Assembly (NCBI GenBank): GCA_963853835.1
Contig: OY970835.1
Coordinates: forward strand, 31,198,047 to 31,262,046
Reading direction: 5' to 3'
Length of the DNA stretch: 64,000 bases
DNA from: Calendula officinalis
Taxonomy: Eukaryota > Streptophyta > Magnoliopsida > Asterales > Asteraceae
Shown here: piece by piece, positions 1 to 11,953 of the stretch
Layout: the number at the start of each line of letters is the position of its first letter
Position numbering within the stretch: position 1 is the first letter of the stretch
Program-made: the position numbers and the translations under genes
Notes under the pieces: model-generated
Databases searched by the model: none
Told to the model about the DNA's origin: nothing
What the model saw: only the letters and a program-made list of their open reading frames with translations

Positions 1-528
1 GATATGATTGAGATTATCAGAGAAGATAAGGTCACTCAAAGATCCAGAGCTTGGAAACCTTTGGTCATTTCTCTAACCAGAAGTGACATTATCAAGATGT
101 TGATCATTGGTAAACCAAGAATGACTAAGAAGAACTGGAAGAATTCATCTGCAGGTTATCTTACTGAAATGATTGATGCTGCTTTCTATCCAGAAAATTA
201 TTCAGAGAAGTTTACAAATCCAGAGAATGTTCAAGCCTGGAATGTGCTGCCAACTGTCAATATGTACTTCTTTGAATATACAAGTAAGAAATGTGACCTA
301 TTCCTTTATGAGAAAGAGTATCATCATTCTGAGAAAACTCTTTATCAACTTTGGTGCATGAACTTTATTAAACCACATGATGCTGTGATGCTCCAAAACA
401 AATTGAATGAATTTGTTAAAAGAATCAGCAAATATATTATTGCACAAAGAAATAAAAGGAACCAACAGACTTTAGAAGGTGATCAGAAAAGAGCAAAGTT
501 GTTGGAAGAAAAGGAAAAGAAGAAGTAA
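1..528 (+). CDS. SIRE ORF3, C-terminal fragment (partial)
   Basis: Open from the window edge to TAA at 526-528. It matches the last ~175 residues of the intact ORF3 at 48048-51530, including the segments MIEI.REDKVTQR, LIIGKPRMTKK, MIDAAFYPENY and VNMYFFEY. It ends in a Lys/Glu-rich tail (LLEEKEKKK). No catalytic motif, signal peptide or membrane segment is visible, and its function is unknown. The start lies outside the window; the ATG at 4 is internal to the longer protein. Codon use and AT-richness match the other SIRE copies. Confidence 0.8.
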   Translation, partial: DMIEIIREDKVTQRSRAWKPLVISLTRSDIIKMLIIGKPRMTKKNWKNSSAGYLTEMIDAAFYPENYSEKFTNPENVQAWNVLPTVNMYFFEYTSKKCDLFLYEKEYHHSEKTLYQLWCMNFIKPHDAVMLQNKLNEFVKRISKYIIAQRNKRNQQTLEGDQKRAKLLEEKEKKK

Positions 529-576
529 ATAGAAACTTGATTGATTAAAAGATAATCAATAAGTTTAGGGGGAGAT

Positions 577-1197
577 TGTTAGAACAAAACACAGATCAAC
601 TTGATACTGATGCTGCAGTTAGTACTGACAATAATTAGTACTGATGGGGCAGAACATGTTACTACTGATGAAGTTGATACTGGTGTACACTATAACTAAG
701 TTACTACTGATCATGCACAGATTGAAGATACTACTGATCAATAGTAGTTACTACTGACGTTGGTTTTGGACTTACTACTGGTTACCAGAGTTACTACTGA
801 CGATGCACATTTACTACTGGTGAATGATTTTACTACTGGTACACGTTTTGGAAGCATATCAAGTCCGAGATCTTCGTAGAGATAGTTATAGCATGTAAAT
901 CAATGTATATATCTTTTATTATTCGATGTAAAGCAAGTCCTAGAATAACTAGGGTAATTAGTTTAGCTTCAAGGACTATTATAAATAGTTCCTTACGAAT
1001 TGTAAACGTACGTGTGTATTGTTAACTCAATAATATACATTGAAGCTTTTTGTGAAACTGTGTTCTTAATACTTTCGCATATTATTTACAGTTCATTGTT
1101 CTTAATTACATTGATATAGTGTTGATCCGCTGCAACTTCTATATTCAATTAGATCTAAGGTGTTTATTAACTTCCATATAGTTAATCGATCCTGACA
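577..1197 (+). repeat. 3' LTR of SIRE element 1 (621 bp)
   Basis: Starts TGTTAG directly after the polypurine tract and ends CCTGACA. U3 carries seven exact TACTACTG motifs between about 700 and 840. A TATA-like TATAAATAG lies near 980, after the conserved block CTAGAATAACTAGGG. The same architecture is seen in the LTRs of the other two SIRE copies. Confidence 0.9.
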
Positions 1198-2464
1198 ATC
1201 TTGGAGAAGAATGGTGATAAAATCACTATCTGAGTGGGCAGAGGTGCCTAATGTTAACTCGGGTTGTGGGCAAGAAGGGTAGTAATGTCCAAGAACAGCA
1301 AGCCCTTCACCACACCCCATGTCCAAAAGGTGATTGGGATCGAGCCCAAGGGCCGCAGATATCAACTTGAACATACAATTTCCAAGCGTCATCATTCGGC
1401 TTGAATACTCGACCAAAATGTCTCTACAAGAATATCGCATATGTATATGGCCAATTAAACAAATTAAGAAGCCCATATACGTACTGATTAAAGTAATACT
1501 TTTGTGATCTACTTAAGACTCCGTACATAAGAAAAAAAAGTTTATTCAGAATATATAAGAAAAAAACTCTATGTCGGGCAAACCCATTAATCTATTTGAA
1601 CTTTTTTACTATTTATCCAATCCGATCCAAGTTTTCACCAACTCGTGAGGTTTGATGATACGAAACCGTTTTAACCATGTACCCCGCCAACCCATTTTAC
1701 CGCTTAGACTATCTCCATTAATTAACAACCAACTCAACCTAACTTTTTCACTAACTAATAATTTCTCTCTTTTCCACCTACACAACTCAATTATTGATTA
1801 ATATGTTTGTACAATTAGTTATAAAACTTGTAGTAAAAGCTGAGGTGTAAAAATGGATTCTCATCAAAAGTACCTATAAGAAAATTACATCTTTTAATAT
1901 TAAGTTAAATGCATGGATTAAAAAGTGAAGTAATTACCTGCATGGCTGTGGCAACTCGTCTGGTTGAGGAGGGTTAGGAGCCATGGTGACATAAAAAGTG
2001 TCTCTCCAATTAGCCATTGGTGCAGTGAACAAGTCGAAATTAGTGTTGTAGACCACCCTACGTTTTCCACCACCGTTCCTTTTGTACCACTCTTTTCTTC
2101 ACTTCTGTATCGTCCTCGTGAAACCTTTTCACCCCATTTATCATTTCTTCCATAATATTTTCTGGAATTCCATGATTCACCATCTGAAAGCATCCCCACC
2201 TCTCTAATGCATCCTTCACTTTCCCGACCACCTCCTTTCGCCGGATCGGATCTTCATTAATTCCTTCAAGATCAATGACCGGAGGACATAGTTTTGAGTG
2301 GGGAAGTTGGTCGGAGTTTAGGTTTTGATCAGGTAGGTGAAAGATACGAGGGACTTCTGTGATTCCGGCATCAACAAGTCCTTTGACCCCGGTTTTTGTT
2401 TCGTCAAACGCCGTGAGCTCAGCTTTCCGGTCATATTTCGGTTGGAATGCAGACGTAGGACCAT
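1198..2464 (-). pseudogene. 2-ODD dioxygenase pseudogene, copy A (exons 1-2)
   Basis: Encodes a 2-oxoglutarate/Fe(II)-dependent dioxygenase of the DOXC type, resembling ACC-oxidase-homolog/E8-like proteins. Exon 1 (1938-2464) has the N-terminal hallmarks ELTAFDETKTGVKGLVDAG and FQMVNHGIP and ends at a CAG/GTAATT donor. Intron 1 is 1424-1937. Exon 2 (1198-1423) begins after TTGTAG and carries DILVEYS, LISAALGLDPNHL, YYPSCPQPEL and the metal-binding H-S-D of SAHSDSDF, then stops at LLQD where SIRE element 1 is inserted. Defects: one extra T in the run at about 2093-2096 (+ strand) shifts frame in exon 1, and the N-terminus is not in frame with the ATG at 2462-2464. Exon 3 must lie left of the window. 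It is the leftmost of three minus-strand tandem copies. The enzyme family is clear; the substrate cannot be inferred. Confidence 0.85.
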
Positions 2465-2682
2465 CTTTTTATTTTATTTTATCTTCTTGTATGGTGAATT
2501 ACATCCGTTACGACTCCTGTCATTATATAGACAAGTATGTATAGTCGTTAAAATGTTCAAGAATTCAGCACAAGTGTCAAGTAAGATGATCAAGTGGAAG
2601 ATCCCAAGTCAAGACACACCATGTGGTATGTTTGTCGAGACTTGGGTGTGACGTCATCTGGAAGATTAGGCGCACGCGTTGA

Positions 2683-3185
2683 TAGGGGTGAGCATAACAA
2701 GGTGCCCACCGGTTTCGACTGGTACTGGAACCGGAACAGGAACCTGGAAGACAGGTTCCTAAATTTTCGGAACTTAATCAGAACCGTTGGTTCCATGGGA
2801 GGTTCCGGTTACCCTGTGTCTAAATTCAAATTTTTTTAATATCACTTACTAAATAAACAAGACAATAAATCACACAAACTAACGATTACAAATATCGTTT
2901 AACGATTTTAAACATAGTTCAACGATTACGAATATTGTTCAAAATAGAAATAACATAGTTTAACGGGCTTTTTTGTATAGATTGTTGGTGTTCAAAAAAA
3001 TTTAAATTTAGACACAGGGTAACCGGAACCTGCCCTGGAACCGACGGTTCTGGTTCCAGTTCCGAAAATTTAGGAACCTGTCTTCCAGGTTCCTGTTCCG
3101 GTTCCCATATCTAAGGAACCTGCGGTTCCAGTTCTGGTTCCGGTTCCAGTCAGAACATGCGGGTACCTTGCTATGCACACTCCTA
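2683..3185. mobile_element. hAT-like foldback MITE (TAGGGGTG ends)
   Basis: A 503-bp nonautonomous element. Its ends are TAGGGGTG and CACTCCTA, and long inverted arms are rich in GGTTCC/GGAACC. The left arm (about 2683-2840) is mirrored by 2990-3185. Flanks end in CGTTGA on both sides, a partly decayed 8-bp target duplication (CGCGTTGA / GACGTTGA), as expected for hAT. It lies about 220 bp upstream of the copy A start region. Confidence 0.65.
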
Positions 3186-3589
3186 GACGTTGATGTAGTT
3201 TTTTATTTAGTTGCGATTAGGTTTAGTTTTTGGTTGCTTGTCAGATCGGTCGATATTTAAGATCGAGTAGGTCTTATGTTCTTAAATTATGTATTTTTAT
3301 CCTGTTGGGAATAAATTTAAGATGAAATGAATAATATGTAAACCAAGTAATCCAATCTGGTTACCAGCCCAGCAACAAATTAGTTGATTGCCTGTAGAAC
3401 ATTGTCACGTTTAAAAACTTGAAAATTAATGAGCATGCGTGAAAAAAGAATGTGGCATATAACAAATTGTTTGTAGATCTCTATGTTTAACTAATTTTCA
3501 CAACTTTCAAGTACGAATATACTGTGAACATCTCGAAGTTTCAAAACTGGCTTGATATTTAGATTGAATTCTTTCAGTATTCATTATTA
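3186..3589. other. Intergenic, nothing recognised
   Basis: AT-rich spacer between the foldback element and the Harbinger element. No gene, RNA or repeat boundary recognised, apart from the TTA target copy at 3587-3589. Confidence 0.5.
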
Positions 3590-5405
3590 GAGCACAAGGT
3601 GTGGTGGTGATGTTATAACTTAGTTATAGCTTTTTTTGGGCTATAACATGGCTATAACTAAAACACAAGGTTGTGGCTCCTTGGTGTTATAGCTATAACT
3701 ATGTTATAGGGGCCCCACTTGTATTTTATATTTTTTTAAACACACAAAAATACATTAAAATAAAAATTAAAATGACGACAAAAAATACATAAAAAAATAA
3801 AATAAAATCATGCGTCTTGAGCGTCACGTTCCAATTTTAGTTGCGAAAGATGTTCGACTATATCACGGCGAAGGTCGTTGTGTACAACTTTATCCCTTAA
3901 TTCTTTGTATTTCTTGCGGTGAACGTCACATCTCTCGACCCAGGTGCGTTGCAAATTCTGCTGTGGACTGACATACAATTCTTTAAATTCGCTTATTGCA
4001 AATTCTTGATCTTTTAATATCATGTTATGCAATAGTATGCAGCAGTACATGATTCTTCAAATTTTGTTGACCGAATAAGCTCGTGCGGGATGTTGAATAA
4101 TACCCCAACGACCTTGAAGGACCCCAAAAGCTCGTTCAACATCATTTCGTGCACTTTCTTGAGCCTTTTTAAAATTCAAATCTTTTGGGTTTCTAGCAAC
4201 CGAGTAAGTTTTAACGAAGGTGGACCAAGTTGGATAAATCCCATCCGCTGGGTAATAACCTTTGGCGTATGTTTTCTCGTTCACCGTAAACGGAACCTCG
4301 GGAGCGACTCCGTCTATGAGGTCGTCAAATAAATTTGAATGACTAAGAACATTCAAAACGTTATTTGAACCCTTTACCCCAAAAAACGCATGCCAAATCC
4401 GCAAATCTTGAACGCAACGGCTTCTAGCATAAGTGTCGGGTACTTATGATCACCTCTCTTGTATTGCCATTTCAACGCAGTCAGACATTTTATCCATTCC
4501 CAGTGCATACAATCTATGCTACCGAGCATACCCGGGAACCCATGATAACTTTCGTGTTTTGCATATAAAGTGTTGATATCTTCAAGAGTGGGTTTTCTTA
4601 AAAACTCTTCCGAGAATAAATCCCATATACATTTTGTAAAATTATCCAAACATTCACGACTACAACGTTCGCCAATTTGTAGGTATTCGTCAAAAGCATC
4701 CGGGGTTGACCCATATGCTAGTTGACGTATGGCAGACGTGCATTTCATTATAGGACTAATGCTCATCATACCTCTACAGTCGGGTCGTTGTTTAAAAAAC
4801 AAAAAATGCGCAGGAATAGGTTCTATGTTATAGTTGGTAATACCTTCAACTATAGAAAGAAATAGGGCGGAGCTCATACGGTAGCGGCGTCTAAAAAATC
4901 GTTGGGGGTATTTCGGGGCAGGGCCAAAATAATCTTCCATTAGACGTTGTTCAGCACCAACTCGATCTCGCTTGATATATTTTCTAATTCTGGGTTCGTC
5001 ATCGGCACACAAGGTTTGATAGTAGTTATTCCAATCGTTTAACCTTGTCAATTTTTGAAGTTTTTCCTCACCCGATGATGAACTCGAATCAGAAGAATCA
5101 CTATACGTTGAAGAACTCATTGTGAAAGTGAAAATATGAAAAAAGGTGTGAGTTGTTTGGGATAAATGGTTGTGTATTTATAAAAGGAAAAAAATTGTTT
5201 AAAAAAAAGTTTTTTTTTTAAATAATCTAGCCGTTGAACGGCTTTATAGCCGTTTGAATTGCACACTCGTTCCACCCACCCCCTTTAACGACTCGTTAAT
5301 TGCTCGACGGTCGCCGGATAACGCACGAATGGCGCCACCCACGGTGTGGGTTTGGCGCCGTTATCGGGTGTTTAACGGCAAAATAACGGGCCATACCCCG
5401 TGCTC
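3590..5405 (-). mobile_element. PIF/Harbinger DNA transposon
   Basis: A 1816-bp element flanked by TTA duplications (3587-3589 and 5406-5408). The left end is GAGCACAAGGTGTGG and the inverted right end is GAGCACGGGGTATGG. The 3-bp TTA target and the ALP1-like transposase inside identify the superfamily. The left subterminal region has repeated TTATAGC/GCTATAA palindromes (3615-3710). The related MITE at 39458-52345 shares its left end. Confidence 0.85.
3808..5120 (-). pseudogene. Harbinger transposase (ALP1-like DDE), frameshifted
   Basis: Reads from ATG at 5120. A Ser/Asp-rich N-terminus is followed by RFFRRRYRMSSALF, then the DDE_Tnp_4 core. The first catalytic Asp is in GSIDCMHW, the second in VQDLRIWHAFFG and the Glu in RNDVERAFGVLQGRW. 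All three are recognisable, but they are not in one frame. A probable 1-nt deletion near 4400 separates the first and second Asp. An in-frame TGA at 4057-4059 splits the C-terminus, just before MYCCILLHNMI. Length over the joined frames is close to a normal transposase. The second (Myb-like) Harbinger ORF is not seen. The pseudogene call assumes the sequence is correct; two lesions make a sequencing artefact less likely. Confidence 0.85.
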
Positions 5406-5453
5406 TTATTATTATTTTATACATTTGAAACACAAACTTTATTAATTTCCCTA

Positions 5454-5511
5454 GGGATGTTAACGATTCGAGTCGAGTCGAATATCAGGAAATTCGAATA
5501 TCTTTACTCCA
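5454..5511. mobile_element. Fragment of a TAGGGATG / GAGTCGAGTCGA repeat
   Basis: Starts TAGGGATGTTAACG and contains GATTCGAGTCGAGTCGAATATC, nearly the same string as in the repeat at 59339. Only one end is present. It abuts the truncated end of the antisense Copia remnant. Confidence 0.4.
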
Positions 5512-8058
5512 AGTATGTATGTCGTATCCCTACAATCCTTCATGTCAAAACATTTTCCAAGCCAGGATTTTCATCTTGTAGCATTGGTATATTATTTCAC
5601 ATGAGTGACATGTCATCAAAATGTATGACTTGAGAAACGACAATGCTCCCACTAGCTTTCATATATACACATGCTCAGTTTGGGTTTTAGGTGAAACAAA
5701 CGTTTTGATTTCATCATTAACCAAATCTCATAGTCATAGTACACTTCTTTGGCTATAAGAATCCTAATGTCTTTAGTAACAGGCGAGAAGGTTTCTCATT
5801 GTCAATCCAGTAGGATTGAGTGTAACCTTTTGTTACTAGAAGAGCTTTATAGGTGTGTATATTCTCATCCATGTCATCAGTCTTACTGTTTTGAGAAAGA
5901 TCAACCAAGTTCAAAACTTGGTTGTCTATCATGGATTACATTTTCGCATTCATAGCTTCAAGTCATTTTTCGAATTCAAAATTCGATAATGCAACTTGAT
6001 AGTTAGGGGGTTCATTAGGATCCTCGAAACTTTGCACCTCGGCATCGACATAAATCTATATCGTTCAGGTGCATGAGGTGTCCTTGCGGACCTACGAATG
6101 GGAACAGCATCATCCTGTGGTCCAACATCTATATGTCCAGCCTCAGAATGATATTTTTTAGTGTTACCAGAAGGTTGTCTATCTTCACTTTGAATCTTGT
6201 CAAAGTCTATAGTGCTCCCACTTGCTTTGTGAAATGAGACTGTTCTCAAGAAACTCAGCATACCGAGTAACAACAATTAGGGACTTTCCCACGCCATATC
6301 TCATATGGTGTCTTTTTAACCTTTTGGTCGGAACCATATTAAGTATTCGAGGAGCAAACTTCAGTGCATGCCCTCAAAAGGATAGTGTAAGAGTAGTAGG
6401 ACTCATCATAGACCGAACCATGTCATACAGGGTCCGATATCTCCTTCCAGACGCACCATTATCTTGTGGAGTGTATGGAGGAGTGAATTGTGAGACAATC
6501 TCACGTTGTGTAGGATGATCCAGAAACTCTTGACTCATGTACTTTCATCCTCAATCAGGACTGAAAGCCATTGTTGTCTTGCCGAGTTGATTTTCTACTT
6601 TAACTTTAGAAATCTTTGAACGTTTCAAAGATTTCATGTTTATGTTTAATCAAGTAAACATAACCATAGCGACTGATATCATTAAAGCTTCCATGTTGAT
6701 GATTAATCAAGTAAACATAACCACATCGAATGATATCACCAGTGAAAGTAGGTGGCACCTTCCCTAGTCTTAGTTCTAAAAGAGCCACATACATCAGTAT
6801 GTATGAGTCCAAGTAGATTTTCAGCTCTTTCGGCAACATGGGAGAAAAGCTTTCTTGTTATCTTTCCATAATATACAAGAGAGGCATTTAAATGATTCAT
6901 AATCATTTGTTAAGAAGCCCGTCGAGATGTAGTATTAAAATGTGTTTCTTGTTTATGTGGAAAAGATGACGATGCTCTAGGTAAGTAGAATCCAAACCAA
7001 TTTGGATTCTTGAGTGCTACATTTGTTTATAGAACTATCGTTTGAATTAGGATCATGCATATTAATTTCAAATATACTATTACAAGGAATAGTTATAAAA
7101 ATGTTATTTTTCATAAAACAAAATATCATAATCCATTATTCAACAAACGATAAAGCTAAACAATGCATAATTGACAATTGTTCAAAACAATAATTAACGC
7201 ATTAGGAAGGATAAGATCACAGCTTCCATTCTTTTAGCTTTCTACTTCACATTCAATCTTGCACATTTGTGTAAATGTGAGTTCCACAACTAGTGTCATA
7301 CACTCAAGATTTATCACGAAAAGTATAGGGTTCTATAATGAAGATACCTAATATGCTAGTTAGAACACATTTGTCCTTCATCAACTCTGCCAAGTAGACA
7401 GGACAATTCCTCCTTCAATGGCCAGTTTCATCGCAATGATGGCAAGAAATATCCTTTGCAGGGTGCTCCTTTTTAGCAGGTGGGGGAATCGTAGGTTTGG
7501 AAAAGTAAACTAGCTTACCCTTACTTAGACTCTTGCTTTGTGCTTGCGGTTTTACCTTCCCTGATTCCTAGAAAAGAATTGGGTAACCTTTGCTCAACTA
7601 GTTTTACCATAGCATGTTATCAACGATTGTCTTCCCCATGCTATGTACTTTTAAAACTCTTTTCAACCTAGTCATAGTCCTTGGATAGTGAGGTAAGAAT
7701 CAAGCTCATTCCAAGAACTTGTGGCAATGGGTAACCAAGACGCTCCATTTGATCAATATAGCATTTCATATTCAAGATGTAAGTGCTAACTGATTGGCCG
7801 TTCTCCTGCTTGTAAGCGTTGAATGCTTTAACTGTTTTGAACAGTTCAAGTTCTGCACGTTGTTGAAATATCATTTTCAACTCGCTCACCATGTCATATG
7901 CTGTGAGTTCCTCGAAGTTCTTTCGAATCTCGGGGTTCATGCTCACAAGCATAAGAGTAGCGACTTCTTGGTGTTCGTTAAACGTTTCAGTAAAGGTTGT
8001 ACGAACAGCAACAGAAGCATTGGCAGGAGGTGCCTCAGGTAAGGCCTAACTGATTTTT
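5512..8058 (-). pseudogene. Degenerate Copia gag-pol remnant
   Basis: Read on the minus strand, Copia domains occur in order but with many stops and frameshifts. Gag (8058-7668) includes EAPPANASVAVRTTF and LVSMNPEIRKNFEELTAYDM. A zinc knuckle C-x2-C-x4-H-x4-C lies around 7450-7395. Protease-like VYDTSCGTHI lies near 7305-7275. Integrase remnants run about 6850-6250 (ERFKDF, TPYEIWRGK). A linker IRRSARTPHAPERY is near 6110. RT pieces (SMIDNQVLNLVDLSQNSKT; WLGKCFDMKD..DTTYILG) run to 5512, where homology stops. The RT C-terminal half, RNase H and the 3' LTR are missing. It is old and not expressed as protein. Domain order is clear; lineage is not assigned. Confidence 0.75.
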
Positions 8059-9837
8059 AGAGTGGAGATACTTAGGTTTTGATTTGTTGTTGTTATCTGT
8101 ATAACACACAAAGTTCAAAAAATAGTATTTTCAATAATAATTTCTTTTAATCAATTAACTACCCAATTAATTTTAATTAAAAGCTAAGATCCCATTGAGC
8201 TTCTATCACCGCATCAGTTGATCTGCTAGAGATGATAGATCCAATAGGTAGGTGACGATCAACAATTGCATTACTAGTGCAACTCTTAGAGGTATGGGAC
8301 TTCATGGCACCTAGTGAACAAGCATCTAGGGTCAAGTGGCATGTTTGTCGCATCTTCGCCTCGAGTCAAGGTCTCACCGTTAACTCGATTAAGTCATCCA
8401 ATGTGAAATCATGTCAAAATAGATCTAGGTCTCACGCGTAGAGAATAATGACCTCGGATCTAAATTCACACCACGTCTCACGTGAATTTAAAAGTAGAAG
8501 CAAGTGATTTCAACCAATTGGACGGCGTGACTTAAATTTTAGGTATGAAATTTTAAGAAAAAATTTATTTAAAATATGAATGAATCATGTACTTCATTCA
8601 TACCACTTCATAAGTCGATTTAATAAGCGGTAAAAACGTTTTAGCGATTATTAAATTTATAAGTTTCAAATCATATTTAAACTTTTGTTTTAATCTAAAA
8701 AACACGTTTAGATTAAAGAGTAATCATCAATGATTAACAAGCAATCATAGATGATTAAAATTTTGGATGTTTTAATGTTTGTGTTTCAAAAATAATATTT
8801 TAGTTGTTTATTATTTGTATCATATAGAAATTATGTCACAACCACAAACATATAATAAAACATGCAACACAATTTGTGCAAAACCTCGACCGATGATAAC
8901 CTAAGTTCGGTCACGTGAGTCATCACGACAGACCGAAGGGTCAAGCTAGGGGACGGGCCAACATGAACCCGAGCGGGCCTACATAAACACAATGGGCTCC
9001 CACTTGCTCCAAGACATTCTTGAGCAAGTAGAAATCAAATTTTGTGAAAAAATGCAATCTGCCAGGAAATTCCAGCAGACTTTGGAGCCCGAGAAGTCAC
9101 TGAAGGAATCCTCTTTGGTCTTCCCTGCCTTCTGGAAAGTTGTAGCCCACGACTTTGCAAGCATTTTAGGCTTTTGAATCGCCCAAAACGGAGTCCGTAT
9201 GCTCCTGGAAAACCTGTTTTCGTACAGCCTTCGCGTCGGTGACGGAAATTTGTTGTTTTCTTCATTTTTCTTCAATCTTGGTCAACAATTTACAATACAA
9301 AAAATAATGAAATACAACCTATTCTATTACTTTTACATTGACAAATTGCCCCAAAAAAATGGCACCAAAATAAAAATAAAAAATAAAAATTACAATATCG
9401 CCAAAAACCACGGCTTTTCCAAACAAACAACCAATCCAAGCATTCAACTCAATCACAAACGGTATAGGTTTTCATCGGTTTTGCACAATCAATCAACATT
9501 TGACTAGGTTTTAGCTTGGTATATGGCAAAAATACATGTGTTGCCATATAAAATATTAACAATTAAAATAAAATCCAAGCCAAATAATATAAAAAATTCA
9601 ATAAACAAGATTCATTTTTTATTTTAGGTTTTTGTAACTAGTAGCAATTAGGGTTCCAAAAAATCAAATTTTTAACCCAATTTTAATTAAATTTTCGAAA
9701 ATTAAAAAAAACAAAGAACCCTAGGGTTTTTTTCTTTCCGTTCGCACGCCTCTAGGGGCCAAAAATTCGGATTTTGCTACTTTTTACAAAAAACTTGCTA
9801 ATTAAATCATCAATATGATGACTCGTGATACCACTCT
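8059..9837 (-). other. Probable leader of the degenerate Copia
   Basis: No coding sequence seen. The stretch lies between gag and a primer-binding-site-like TGGTATCACGAGTC (minus strand, about 9818-9832). That placement fits the untranslated leader of the degenerate antisense Copia. Short ORFs here have no recognisable domains. Confidence 0.4.
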
Positions 9838-10760
9838 TAGTGATTTACGGTTTAATCAAAGTAAAACGCAGTGGAAAATATATATAAATCACTAATAACG
9901 GATCTACATATTGACAATATAATTAAGCATAAATAATCAAAGAGTTAGGATGAAGATCATACCCTTGAAACCTTTGATAACACCATTAAATGAGGATGAA
10001 GAACTCCAAGAATTCAATGTAGAATTCCTCTAATGATATCCACACTACACCATATCAAAAACATTAATTGGGATGCTAGTCCCTTAAGCAAGAATCAAAA
10101 CAAATTTATATACCACAACCAAATTGCGTCCGTTTCTTGTTTATGGCTGTTGTACACCATCATCATAATAAAACCAAGAATGTGGTGATGGGACTTTTCA
10201 CGTGAGCACAAGCAGGAGAAAAATCAAACCACAAAACCATTCTTCAAAAAAGAGAATCTCCAAGAAAATCCGTCTCACATGGATGGTGGTTGCGGCTGTG
10301 TTCTCGAACCGTGAGGGGGCAAGGGAGGGTACTAGGGTTAGGGTTTTAAACTTTTCTTGCTCCCTAATCTAAGTATATATTCCCTAATTACAAGTTAGGA
10401 GATATGACACTTAGCCCCTTGTAGTTTTGATTCTTTATGATTACTCACTAATACGTTTTAACTTAACAATTAATTAAAACATAACTAGTCAAGTAATCAT
10501 AGTTTATATAAATAATATAATTACCCTAATTAAATCATTATATTAAATGGTGTTTGGTGTATAAGTGTGTGACCCTTTAGGCTCACATACATCTAGCCAT
10601 ATAACTATATGTTATGAACGTGAAGCATATTACAACAGATGCATCTATTATAATATACAAGTTTTCCTACAAACTGTATAACCATGTAAAACACTTATTG
10701 TGATACAATTAACCAAACACATATACTAGTAATATGAATTATAACCTGAAGGGACACTTA
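9838..10760 (-). repeat. Probable 5' LTR of the degenerate Copia
   Basis: Lies immediately upstream (minus strand) of the PBS-like TGGTATCACGAGTC. Toward the PBS it reads CACTGCGTTTTACTTTGATTAAACC and AATCACTAAGAG. The outer boundary is not sharp; 10760 is an estimate, and no second LTR exists in the window for comparison. Confidence 0.4.
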
Positions 10761-11375
10761 CGCATGGGGTGTTTGGGTTTAATTAAAAAAGGGAGATAAT
10801 TTTTGTACCAAATAAAGTACTTTATATACTACAATCACTACGTTATAATACTTTTACAATATGTATTAAATGTTGTACAGTGTGGTGTGTAAAACAATTT
10901 GTATGATGTCAAAATCACTTCCCATTTAAAAAAGGTACTGCTTTATACACTACAATTATTAATGCATATACCACAACTGTCGCATTAAGGGATTGTAAAG
11001 TTAGCTTTAAAACTTATATATTATGGTGTATACATTAAAAATTGTGGTGCAGAAATGAACCCCCATTAAAAAATATACCTTACATTCATTTATTCATAAA
11101 TAATTTGACAAGTGTTATTTTTTGCAAGGTATGTATTTTTTAATGACTTAAGTAAGATTTGTGCGACTAATAAGACTTTCTTTCTTTTATAGATTTTGAC
11201 GATTCTCTTTATGCAACTGACATTATACTTTCGTGTGATTTGAAGGAGATGATTGTTCCCCTTCCCACCACACCGTGAGAGCTCTGCCACATAGGCAATC
11301 ACCCGTAGTTTCATGCCCATACCGCATAGCCTTAAAAAAATATAATCATGCCATTAATTAAGTTGTGGGACTCAA
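10761..11375. other. Intergenic, nothing firm
   Basis: AT-rich sequence without a recognisable gene. Weak inverted similarity between about 10770-10800 and 11060-11080 could be an old MITE, but no target duplication was found. AAGTTGTGGGACTCAA at 11360-11375 is one copy of the SINE target duplication. Confidence 0.4.
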
Positions 11376-11570
11376 GGCTTGTAGCCTAGTGGTATCCAAG
11401 GAGGATTTAAGGTTTTGCCCATGACATATTGCTCATGGGTTCAAGTCCAGTCGTAGACAAAAAAGGTGGAAGGTTCTAGGGAAGGCATACTGCCCCTTGT
11501 GGATGTAAGTATCTAGGCTCGAACCACTAACTTACTAATTAGTCATTAAAAAAAATAATACGAAGTAATA
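11376..11570 (+). mobile_element. tRNA-derived SINE
   Basis: About 195 bp. An A-box-like TAGCCTAGTGG sits near the 5' end and a B-box GGTTCAAGTCC about 45 bp later, the internal Pol III promoter of tRNA-derived SINEs. The 3' end is A-rich. It is flanked by a long imperfect target duplication: AAGTTGTGGGACTCAA (11360-11375) and AAGTTGGGGTCTCAA (11571-11585). This is not a functional tRNA: no complete cloverleaf could be drawn and the body is too long. Confidence 0.7.
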
Positions 11571-11585
11571 AAGTTGGGGTCTCAA

Positions 11586-11953
11586 CTTGTATGTCGTGAC
11601 TAAAATCAAGCACGGTTTTCCATATGTCGATTCAAAGTAGGGTCCGGATAATTGGACGTTAGCTTACCCCAATTTGGATGACCCCTCGCTCCCCTCAAGT
11701 TCTACAAATTTTGATAGATTCCGTCAGAAAACTGCATTGTGTATATTGTCCGCATATAATTATTGATTAATTATTATATATTAAATTATTCATCATCTTG
11801 CATGCCGACTCTCTACTGTCTGTCATCATGATAAGAATTTGGCAGGATTTCCCCAAAAGTGACCAAACTAGAAAATGGGGGCGAAGGTCTCTCTTCTGTC
11901 GCCTTCGCATAGGTGGGACTTGGGAGCCACAGGCAATTACGCCTCTCACAATA
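11586..11953. other. Intergenic, nothing recognised
   Basis: Spacer between the SINE and the TRIM. No gene recognised; short antisense ORFs have no domain. Confidence 0.4.

Larger units (their letters stand above)
1..1197 (+). mobile_element. SIRE-type Copia element 1, 3' end only
   Basis: This is the right end of a SIRE-lineage Ty1-copia retrotransposon that extends left of the window. It holds the C-terminal part of ORF3, a polypurine tract (AAGTTTAGGGGGAGAT, 561-576) and a 621-bp LTR (577-1197) that starts TGTTAG and ends CCTGACA. It is clearly related to the two complete elements at 21815-33245 and 39557-52196. The next base resumes the coding sequence of dioxygenase copy A, so the insertion lies in an exon. 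The flanking ATCTT (1198-1202) should be one target-site duplicate; its partner is outside the window. Confidence 0.9.

Noticed and set aside
11376..11470. A functional tRNA gene
   Set aside because: A and B boxes exist but no cloverleaf forms, and the unit continues to an A-rich tail with target duplications; a SINE fits better.
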